Assembly (NCBI GenBank): GCA_023418375.1
Contig: JAEZZV010000048.1
Span: 1 to 18,557, forward strand
Reading direction: 5' to 3'
DNA length: 18,557 nt
DNA from: Actinomycetes bacterium
GTDB lineage: Bacteria > Actinomycetota > Actinomycetes > Actinomycetales > Cellulomonadaceae
Numbering within the stretch: position 1 is the stretch's first letter; each line of letters begins with the position of its first letter. A model generated the notes under the pieces. It did not search any database. It was not told the DNA's origin and worked only from the letters and a program-made list of their open reading frames with translations. This document shows positions 13,004-18,557 of this stretch, in pieces. The position numbers were made by a program, and so were the translations under genes.

Positions 13004-13309
13004 ATGGCCCAGATCCTCGCTGCCCCGTCCCCGGTCGCGATCCGACCCCTCGGCGCTCAGGACGTCCGCCGGAGCACCCGCGGCGCCGACCAGGGCCTTC
13101 CCTTCGCCCGGCAGCAGGCGGTGACCCCCGGTGGCTGGATCGCCGGGATCGTCTTCGGCCTCGTCTGCATCGGAGCGGGCGTCGTGATGGTCGTCGCCTG
13201 CGTCGTGCTCGCGGTCGTGCTCACGGTCGTCGCGCTCGTGCCGCGCAGCGACCGGTCGCTCAGCTCCGAGCGCCGCCGGTCCCGGCCAGGCCGCACTCGT
13301 AGGCGATGA
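13004..13309 (+). CDS. Small membrane protein, function unknown
   Basis: A 101-aa protein that I do not recognise. Residues 1-43 are hydrophilic; residues ~45-79 (GWIAGIVFGLVCIGAGVVMVVACVVLAVVLTVVALV) form one long or two short membrane helices with two Cys; the tail is basic and Arg/Ser-rich, suggesting a cytoplasmic C-terminus by the positive-inside rule. ATG 13004 follows GAGGCTGGGGAC, a usable ribosome binding site. The frame is open back to 12806 (alternative ATG 12836), which would add a Pro-rich repeat. The last 50 bp overlap the 3' end of the convergent response regulator gene. Hydrophobic pattern and codon bias support it. Confidence 0.6.
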   Translation: MAQILAAPSPVAIRPLGAQDVRRSTRGADQGLPFARQQAVTPGGWIAGIVFGLVCIGAGVVMVVACVVLAVVLTVVALVPRSDRSLSSERRRSRPGRTRRR

Positions 13310-13946
13310 TCACTGCCTGAACCCGGTCGCGCGCCCCCAGCTTGGCGAAGACGTTCCCGACGTGCGTCTTCACCGTCGTCTCGGACAGCACGAGCTCGGC
13401 CGCGATCTCGGCGTTCGACCGGCCCGCGCCGATGTGGCGCAGGACCTCGAGCTCGCGCGGCGTGAGCACGCGCAGGCGAGCGTCCGGGCCGTCGTCCACC
13501 GCCGCTGCCCCACCGCCGTCGGGGAGCCGTGGCGCGAACAGGTCGAGCATGCGGCGCAGCACACGCGGCGCGACGACGGCGGTGCCCCCGGCGACGGTGC
13601 GGATCGCGTCGACGAGCTCGTCGGGACGCGCCGACTTCAACAGGAACCCGCTCGCGCCGGCGCGCAGCGCCGCGAACGCGAGGTCGTCGACGTCGAAGGT
13701 CGTCAGCACCAGCACGCGCGAGCCGGGGTGCTCCGCGACGACGCGCCGGGTCGCCTCGATGCCGTCCACGCCGGGCATCCGGATGTCCATCAGAACGACG
13801 TCAGGGGCGAGCGCAGCCACCTGGTCGAGGGCGACCCGACCGTCACCGGCCTCGCCGACCACGACGAGGTCGGGCTCGGACTCGATGACGAGCCGGAAGC
13901 CCGTCCGGACCAGGGCCTGGTCGTCCACGAGGAGAACCGTGGTCAT
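13260..13946 (-). CDS. NarL/LuxR-family response regulator
   Basis: A 228-aa DNA-binding output protein of the adjacent kinase. The receiver domain (residues 1-~120) has the acidic pair in LLVDDQ, the phospho-acceptor Asp54 in VLMDIRMPG, Thr in LTTFD and Lys in FLLKSA. After a Pro/Gly/Ala linker the LuxR-type HTH (~157-220) reads LTPRELEVLRHIGAGRSNAEIAAELVLSETTVKTHVGNVFAKLGARDR. ATG 13946 overlaps the kinase stop by 4 bp (ATGA). As the last gene of the operon it probably activates the ABC genes upstream of it. Confidence 0.94.
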   Translation of the reverse strand: MTTVLLVDDQALVRTGFRLVIESEPDLVVVGEAGDGRVALDQVAALAPDVVLMDIRMPGVDGIEATRRVVAEHPGSRVLVLTTFDVDDLAFAALRAGASGFLLKSARPDELVDAIRTVAGGTAVVAPRVLRRMLDLFAPRLPDGGGAAAVDDGPDARLRVLTPRELEVLRHIGAGRSNAEIAAELVLSETTVKTHVGNVFAKLGARDRVQAVIIAYECGLAGTGGARS

Positions 13947-15385
13947 CGCGCGCCTTCCTCGTCGCCGGAGCAGGGCAGCACCGCGTGCACCCGCCAGCCA
14001 CCCTCGGGTCGCGGGCCCGCCGAGACGTGCCCCCCGAGGATCGCGGCCCGCTCGCCCATGCCGACGATGCCACGCCTGGTGCCGCTCCCGGTCCCGGGCC
14101 GGGTACCGCCGCCGTCGAGGACGTCGATCTCGACCGCCGTCGGCGTCCGCCGGACGGTGACCTCCACCGACGGCGTGCCCGCGGCATGGCGCAGCACGTT
14201 CGTCAGCGCCTCGCCCAGGATGCGCAGCACCGCGAGGCGCACCGACGTGTCGTCCGGAAGCTCGGTGTCCAGGCCCGTGGCCCGCACCGGGAGGCCCGCT
14301 GCCTCGAACCGCTCGACGAGGGTCGGCAGGTCGACCTCGGTGGGCTCGGCGTGGCGGCCGTCGTCCGCGCTCGCGGGGCCGAGCGCCCCCAGCACGCCCT
14401 GCATGTCGCCGAGCGCCGCGCGCCCCGTGCGGGCGATCTGCCGTACGGCGTCGCGGGACAGGTCCGGCGCGCGCTCGAAGGCGGCGTCCGCGCCGTCGGC
14501 CAAGGTGACCATCACCGAGACGTTGTGCGCGACGACGTCGTGCATCTCCCGGGCGATGTGCGCGCGCTCGGCCGCCCGTGCGAGCGCGGCGCTCTGGTCC
14601 CGCTCGCGCGCCAGCGCGCGGTAGCGCTCGACGAGGTCCTGCGCGTGCAGGCGCCGGGCGCGCGCCGCGGACCCCACGGCGACCCCCAGGAGCAGCACGG
14701 CGTGCAGGACGAGCAGGGACCCGGTCCGGCGCGCCGCCGCGAACGGTGGCTCCGGAAGGCTCTGCGCCGACTCCCACGGCTCGGGGATCGAGGGTACGGC
14801 GCTGTACCAGAGGGTCATCTCGACGAACCCGAGCTGCTCCCACCACCACGTCGCCGCCGTCAGGACGACCAGCACAGCGGCGACGACCGACCAGGTCACG
14901 CGGGGTCCGTGTGCCTCCGCGACGCTGTAGAGGGCGCACGCCACCGCGGCCCCGAGCACCCCTTGCACCCCTCCCGCGACCACGGACGCGACGAACCCGG
15001 CCGTGAGCAGGGCGGTCACGGTCAGCGGCCGCGCCCGCCGGAACAGCAGGAGGGCGGCCGCGCCGAACGCCCCGACCAGCCAGGTGGTGGCGACCGTGCG
15101 TTCGACCTCGGAGTCCATCGGGTACAGGCCCAGGAAGCGCGCGCCGACCGCGGCCTGCCAGGCGAAGATCACGCCCACGAGAGCCACCAGCACGATCACG
15201 ACGGCAACCGTCACGTCCATGATCCACGGGTGCGCATGGACCAGTCGCGCGACAGGGCTGCCGCCGCTGACCTGGGCCTCCGTCAGCGGCGCGTCCGCCG
15301 GTCCGGGCGCGTCGCCGCGCGCGGGTGTCGCGCGTCGGGTCACCATCGGGCCACTGTGCCATCCCGCATGCTCAGCGGACGTCAT
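13943..15385 (-). CDS. DesK/NarX-type sensor histidine kinase
   Basis: A 480-aa membrane kinase. About six hydrophobic segments (residues ~56-77, 100-116, 121-138, 140-156, 165-182, 222-240) with no large extracellular domain are followed by a coiled coil (~245-275) and a HisKA_3 dimerisation domain with the phospho-accepting His282 in IAREMHDVVAHNVSVMV. The ATPase domain has the N-box EALTNVLRHA and the G-box GIVGMGERAAILGG. Kinases with this membrane layout often sense membrane state or transport flux. ATG 15385 overlaps the preceding permease gene by 14 bp; ATG 15346 (MVTRR) is an alternative that would avoid the overlap. Confidence 0.93.
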   Translation of the reverse strand: MTSAEHAGWHSGPMVTRRATPARGDAPGPADAPLTEAQVSGGSPVARLVHAHPWIMDVTVAVVIVLVALVGVIFAWQAAVGARFLGLYPMDSEVERTVATTWLVGAFGAAALLLFRRARPLTVTALLTAGFVASVVAGGVQGVLGAAVACALYSVAEAHGPRVTWSVVAAVLVVLTAATWWWEQLGFVEMTLWYSAVPSIPEPWESAQSLPEPPFAAARRTGSLLVLHAVLLLGVAVGSAARARRLHAQDLVERYRALARERDQSAALARAAERAHIAREMHDVVAHNVSVMVTLADGADAAFERAPDLSRDAVRQIARTGRAALGDMQGVLGALGPASADDGRHAEPTEVDLPTLVERFEAAGLPVRATGLDTELPDDTSVRLAVLRILGEALTNVLRHAAGTPSVEVTVRRTPTAVEIDVLDGGGTRPGTGSGTRRGIVGMGERAAILGGHVSAGPRPEGGWRVHAVLPCSGDEEGAR

Positions 15386-16175
15386 GCCGCCACAGCCGGT
15401 ACGTCGCCGCCGCGAGCAGTGCCGCCACCCAGGCGCCGAGCACGAGGCCGCCGCCCCACACCCCGAGCTGCGGCCCGCGCGTCGCGGCGTCGACCGCCGC
15501 GAGCGCGGCGTCGTCCTGCAGCAGCCGGGCGCCCGACGACGGCAGGAAGGCCCGGATCGTGTCCGTGACGCGGCCGGGGTTCGCCGCGAGAAGGCGGTCG
15601 CCCACCAGCACGAGCAGCACGCCGGCGACGAGCGCGGACGCGGGGTGGCGCAGCAGCGCCCCGAGGCCCACGCCGAGGAGGGCGACGGCGACCGAGACCA
15701 GGACGAACCCCAGCAGGGCCCGGGCAGCGCCCGGCGCCGAGAGGTCCAGATCCGGTGCGTCCCCGGCGCGGGGGCCGCCGGTCGCCAGGTACGAGGCGCC
15801 CAGCGCGGCGCCCGCCGTGGTCAGCGCCGCGAGAAGCGTGACCTGCACCTGTGCCGCCAGGACGGGCCACCGCCGGGGCACCGTGGTGTAGGTCGTCCGG
15901 GCCGTGCCCGTCGTGTGCTCGGACGTCCCCACCAGCACGCCCAGCACGAGGAACCCCACCTGGGCGAGCACGAAGCCCGACGTGACGACCCAGGAGCCGG
16001 ACCGGCCGTCACCCGGCCGGACGAAGAGCCCCAGCCCGTACGCGGTGACCGCCGCCGCGGCCACCGTGCCGAGCGCGAGCCAGGCGTTCGACCGGACGCT
16101 GGCGAACTTGGTCCACTCGGCGCGGAGCACGCGCAGCCCGGTCGGCCCCGGCCCGGCCCCCACGACCGCCGTCAT
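15372..16175 (-). CDS. ABC-2 type permease (second subunit)
   Basis: A 267-aa membrane protein with about six membrane segments. It opens with LRVLRAEWTKFASVRSNAWLAL, the characteristic R-x-E-W-x-K-x-x-x-x-R-S amphipathic entry helix of actinobacterial ABC-2 permeases, then VGFLVLGVLVGTSEHTTGTARTTYTTVPRRWPVLAAQ, the cytosolic coupling loop. It is clearly a paralogue of the permease encoded just upstream (shared EWTK, GxLVLGVLVG-E-TG--RTT and final R-L---DVR). The start ATG overlaps the upstream stop by 4 bp. The two permeases probably form a heterodimer driven by the single ATPase. Confidence 0.87.
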   Translation of the reverse strand: MTAVVGAGPGPTGLRVLRAEWTKFASVRSNAWLALGTVAAAAVTAYGLGLFVRPGDGRSGSWVVTSGFVLAQVGFLVLGVLVGTSEHTTGTARTTYTTVPRRWPVLAAQVQVTLLAALTTAGAALGASYLATGGPRAGDAPDLDLSAPGAARALLGFVLVSVAVALLGVGLGALLRHPASALVAGVLLVLVGDRLLAANPGRVTDTIRAFLPSSGARLLQDDAALAAVDAATRGPQLGVWGGGLVLGAWVAALLAAATYRLWRHDVR

Positions 16176-17053
16176 CGCACGTCTCGGCCGTGCAGCCGCA
16201 CCGCTGCCGCCGCGAGGACCACCAGGATCCACGCGACGAGCACCAGGCCGCCCCCCACCGGGCCGAGGTCCGGCGCGCCGTCGATCGGGCCGTACGAGGC
16301 GGGGATCGTCATGAGCTGTGCGGCGCCACCGGGGGAGAAGGTCATGAGCGTGCCCGGAACGGTGATCGGCGCGGCGCCGTCGGACAGGCCGGCCGACGCA
16401 GGGTCGGCGCCGATCATCGGGTCGCTCACCAGCATGAGCACGATGGGCAGGACGAGGACGGCGAACAGCCCCGTCAGCATGGCCGGGACGGTGCGCCGCA
16501 GCAGTGCCCCCAGGGCCAGCCCGAACAACGCCAGCCCGACGCCGAAGGCCACCATGCCGAGCAGCAGCCCGGGAGCGTCGCCGCCGGTCAGGTCGAGGGC
16601 GACGTCACGCGAGGCCGCCGGCGGCCAGACCCCCACGACGCAGGCGGCCGTCGCCGCCACGGCCAGGGCCAGCCCGAACGCGGTCACCGCGAGCACCTGC
16701 GCGCCGAGCACGGGGAGCCTGCGCGGGGCCAGCGTGAAGGTCGTCCGGAACGCGCCGGTGCGGAACTCGCCGGCACCCACCAGCACCCCCAGGACCAGGG
16801 GGCCGACCTGACCCAGCAGCAGGCCCGTCGACAAGGAGTCGACCGGGTCGAACCCGTGGTCGACCGAGGACGCCTGCGCACCGAGGTACGTGATCGCGCC
16901 GGTGACCAGCACCGTCACCGTCGCGACCCACCACGGTGAGCGCAGAGAGGTGAGCTTGGTCCACTCCGCGGCGAGCAGGCGGGCGAAGGTCGGGCCGGAG
17001 CGCGTGGTGGCCAGCGCCCGGGCCGCGCCCGGCGTCGTCGTCGCGGCGCTCAT
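16172..17053 (-). CDS. ABC-2 type permease (first subunit)
   Basis: A 293-aa membrane protein with about six membrane segments. After ~20 hydrophilic residues comes FARLLAAEWTKLTSLRSPWWVATV, then LVLGVLVGAGEFRTGAFRTTFTLAPRRLPVLGAQ as the coupling region. Between the fourth and last membrane pairs is a longer outside loop (MIGADPASAGLSDGAAP...SYGPIDGAPDLG), not found in the second permease; it may contact substrate or partner. ATG 17053 overlaps the ATPase stop by 4 bp. Membrane partner of the ATPase at 17050-17976. Confidence 0.87.
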   Translation of the reverse strand: MSAATTTPGAARALATTRSGPTFARLLAAEWTKLTSLRSPWWVATVTVLVTGAITYLGAQASSVDHGFDPVDSLSTGLLLGQVGPLVLGVLVGAGEFRTGAFRTTFTLAPRRLPVLGAQVLAVTAFGLALAVAATAACVVGVWPPAASRDVALDLTGGDAPGLLLGMVAFGVGLALFGLALGALLRRTVPAMLTGLFAVLVLPIVLMLVSDPMIGADPASAGLSDGAAPITVPGTLMTFSPGGAAQLMTIPASYGPIDGAPDLGPVGGGLVLVAWILVVLAAAAVRLHGRDVR

Positions 17054-17976
17054 CGGGTGCGCCCGAGGGTGTCGGTCGTGCGGTACTCGACGGAGTCGCC
17101 GGTGAGCTGCAGGTACGCGTCCTCCAGCGACCCGGTCTCCGCGCCCAGCTCGAGGACGGCGACCCCGGCCCGCCGCGCGGCGTTGCCGACGTCGTCGACT
17201 GATGCTCCACGGACCTGGAGCACGCCGCTGTCCTGCGGTGCCACCTGGGCGCCGCCGGCGAGGAGCTCGCGGGCGAGCAGCTCGGGGTCGGTGGTGCGCA
17301 CGCGCACCGCACCCGCCCGCTCCGAGCGCGCGACGATCTCGGCGACCGACGCGTCGGCGAGCAGGCGCCCGCGGCCGATGATGACGACCCTGTCGGCGCA
17401 CAGCGCGAGCTCGTGCATGAGGTGGGACGACAGCAGCACCGTGCGGCCCTGCGCGGCGAGCTCGCGCACCAGGCGCCGCACCCAGAGCACGCCGTCCGGG
17501 TCCAGGCCGTTGACCGGCTCGTCGAGGATGAGCGTGGCGGGGTCGCCCAGCAGCGCCCCGGCGATGCCGAGCCGCTGGCCCATGCCGAGCGAGAACGTGC
17601 CGGCCCGGCGGTTCGCGGCCGGCTCGAGACCGGTCTGGGCGATCACCTCGCGCACCCGTGCCTTGCCGATCCCGTGCGTCTGCGCCATCGCCAGCAGGTG
17701 CTTGTACGCGGTGCGCCCCGGGTGGACCGAACGGGCATCCAGCATGACGCCGACGGCGTGCAGCGGGGCGGGCAGATCGGCGAACCGGCGGCCCGCGACC
17801 CTCGTGGTGCCCGACGTCGGGCGCTCGAGCCCGACGACGACGCGCATCGTCGTCGACTTGCCCGCGCCGTTCGGCCCGAGGAACCCCGTGACGGTCCCGG
17901 GCCGCGCGGTGAACGTCAGTCCGTCCACCGCCGTCGTGCTGCCGTAGCGCTTGGTCAACGCCTCCACCTCGATCAT
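17050..17976 (-). CDS. ABC transporter ATP-binding protein (BcrA/NatA-like)
   Basis: A 308-aa ATPase, first gene of the five-gene operon. Walker A is GPNGAGKST (residues ~34-42). The signature is FSLGMGQRLG (~128-137), the SLGM-x-Q-R-L-G form of bacitracin-type BcrA exporters rather than LSGGQ. Walker B is LILDEP (~149-154), the D-loop NGLDP, and the switch His lies in SSHLMHE. The C-terminal ~90 residues end with a segment (LEDAYLQLTGDSVEY) shared by BcrA-like ATPases. ATG 17976 is preceded by GAGGAGG with 6 nt spacing. The BcrA likeness suggests export of, or defence against, a peptide or cell-envelope-active compound, but the substrate is not readable. Confidence 0.93.
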   Translation of the reverse strand: MIEVEALTKRYGSTTAVDGLTFTARPGTVTGFLGPNGAGKSTTMRVVVGLERPTSGTTRVAGRRFADLPAPLHAVGVMLDARSVHPGRTAYKHLLAMAQTHGIGKARVREVIAQTGLEPAANRRAGTFSLGMGQRLGIAGALLGDPATLILDEPVNGLDPDGVLWVRRLVRELAAQGRTVLLSSHLMHELALCADRVVIIGRGRLLADASVAEIVARSERAGAVRVRTTDPELLARELLAGGAQVAPQDSGVLQVRGASVDDVGNAARRAGVAVLELGAETGSLEDAYLQLTGDSVEYRTTDTLGRTR

Positions 17977-18022
17977 CCGTCTCCTCCTCGTCCGACCGGA
18001 CCCCTGGCGGCATCCGACGGCG

Positions 18023-18028
18023 ACGCTA
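18023..18028 (-). promoter_or_regulatory. Possible -10 element of the ABC/two-component operon
   Basis: On the minus strand TAGCGT fits TANNNT and would start a transcript about 40 nt before ATG 17976, leaving room for the ribosome binding site. No good -35 is present, as expected for a promoter needing an activator. The motif GGTGGTCYGC occurs twice upstream on the same strand and could be a response-regulator site. Confidence 0.3.
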
Positions 18029-18084
18029 CGGAGGGGGCGCGGACCACCAGCACCTGCCGGCGGAGGAGACCTGTCGCGCGTGCA

Positions 18085-18104
18085 CCTCCTCCCGCGGGAG
18101 GAGG
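18085..18104. promoter_or_regulatory. Perfect 20-bp palindrome CCTCCTCCCGCGGGAGGAGG
   Basis: The sequence equals its own reverse complement over 20 bp, in the divergent gap between the ABC operon and the arginase-family gene, about 78 bp from the latter's ATG. It is a candidate operator for either side; as RNA it has almost no loop, which argues against a terminator. Confidence 0.5.
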
Positions 18105-18181
18105 AGGGCAGACCACCGGGGGACCGCCGGGTCCGGCGCCGTCGCTCGATCGCCCGGTCCGCCCCGTGCATCATGGGCGCC

Positions 18182-18557
18182 ATGTCTCCCGCTGCCCCCG
18201 TCCGGTTCCGCCTGCTCGAGGTCCCCTACGACTCCGGCCACCGCGACGCGCGGCACGGCGCAGGGCCCGCGGCGCTCGTCGCCGGGGGTGCGGCCGAGCG
18301 CCTGGCCGCCCACGGCGCCGAGGTCGACCACGGCCGCCTGGCTCTGGACGACGACGGCGGCTTCAGCCTCGAGGCGGCGGCCGGCACCGAGGTGATGCGG
18401 CGCGTGGCCCTCGACGTCGCCGGGCACCCCGACCACGTCCCGGTGGTGCTCGCCGGCAACTGCGGTGTGACGCTCGGCGTCGTCGCCGGCCTGCGGGCCG
18501 CCGCGCCCGAGCGGCGCGTCGCCGTCCTGTGGTTCGACGCGCACGGCGACCTGCAGA
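18182..18557 (+). CDS. Arginase/ureohydrolase-family protein (3' partial)
   Basis: The first 125 codons of a gene that runs off the right edge. The N-terminus (RFRLLEVPYDSGHRDARHGAGPAAL) has the G-x-GP-x-A-L pattern of the arginase superfamily, and FDAHGDLQ (residues ~118-125) is the second manganese-binding motif D-A-H-x-D. The first metal motif, normally GGDHS, reads AGNCGVTLG here (residues 91-99), so the ligand His is replaced by Cys or Gly. The substrate (arginine, agmatine, formiminoglutamate or other) cannot be told from the fragment. ATG 18182 fits the family start; CATCAT 7 nt upstream may be a weak leaderless-type -10. Divergent from the ABC operon, 205 bp apart. Confidence 0.83.
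   Translation, partial: MSPAAPVRFRLLEVPYDSGHRDARHGAGPAALVAGGAAERLAAHGAEVDHGRLALDDDGGFSLEAAAGTEVMRRVALDVAGHPDHVPVVLAGNCGVTLGVVAGLRAAAPERRVAVLWFDAHGDLQ

Noticed and set aside
1..18557. CRISPR array, tRNA/rRNA genes, insertion sequences or prophage genes
   Set aside because: No regularly spaced repeats, cloverleaf-like sequences, transposase motifs or phage structural genes were seen on either strand.

Overview
The window is very GC-rich with a strong third-position G/C bias. It is packed with short convergent gene pairs and 4-bp ATGA overlaps. Several genes appear to be leaderless, with a TANNNT hexamer 6-7 nt before the start codon. Together with the families present (Arr, DesK/NarL two-component pair, HxlR, RidA, DinB-like), this points to a high-GC actinobacterium, plausibly a Micrococcales member such as a Cellulomonas relative. 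The genus is inference. I see no tRNA, rRNA, CRISPR, transposase or phage genes, so this looks like ordinary chromosome with an accessory flavour.

Layout: (a) 1-1379, the end of a membrane-anchored PQQ-type beta-propeller gene. (b) 1475-2363, a decayed start of an endonuclease/exonuclease/phosphatase gene running into a metal-type MerR regulator with an extra C-terminal domain and a textbook operator-promoter. (c) 2377-4675, a histidine phosphatase, a glyoxalase-like protein and an unknown polytopic membrane protein followed by two tandem hairpins. (d) 4869-6134, a membrane-bound EAL phosphodiesterase of cyclic di-GMP. (e) 6155-8603, an ABC exporter (permease + ATPase) divergent from a tiny helix-turn-helix gene and a stand-alone Clp N-domain gene. 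Their shared 84-bp intergenic region carries three copies of a 16-bp element that supply the core hexamers of both divergent promoters. (f) 8685-9991, an alpha/beta hydrolase and glyoxalase-like pair. (g) 10027-12795, rifamycin ADP-ribosyltransferase, a P-loop kinase-like ATPase, HxlR regulator, RidA and a pentapeptide-DinB protein. (h) 13004-13309, a small membrane protein. (i) 13260-17976, a five-gene minus-strand operon: ABC ATPase, two paralogous permeases, DesK-type sensor kinase and NarL-type response regulator. (j) 18182 to the end, the start of an arginase-family gene with a changed metal-ligand motif.

How they fit together: regions (e) and (i) are each self-contained transporter-plus-regulator modules, probably sensing and exporting a membrane-active or antibiotic-like compound. 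With Arr, the MerR gene and the other small enzymes they give the window a xenobiotic and stress defence character. The most unusual signal is the repeat-built divergent promoter at 7908-7971 together with the HTH/Clp-N gene pair it drives.
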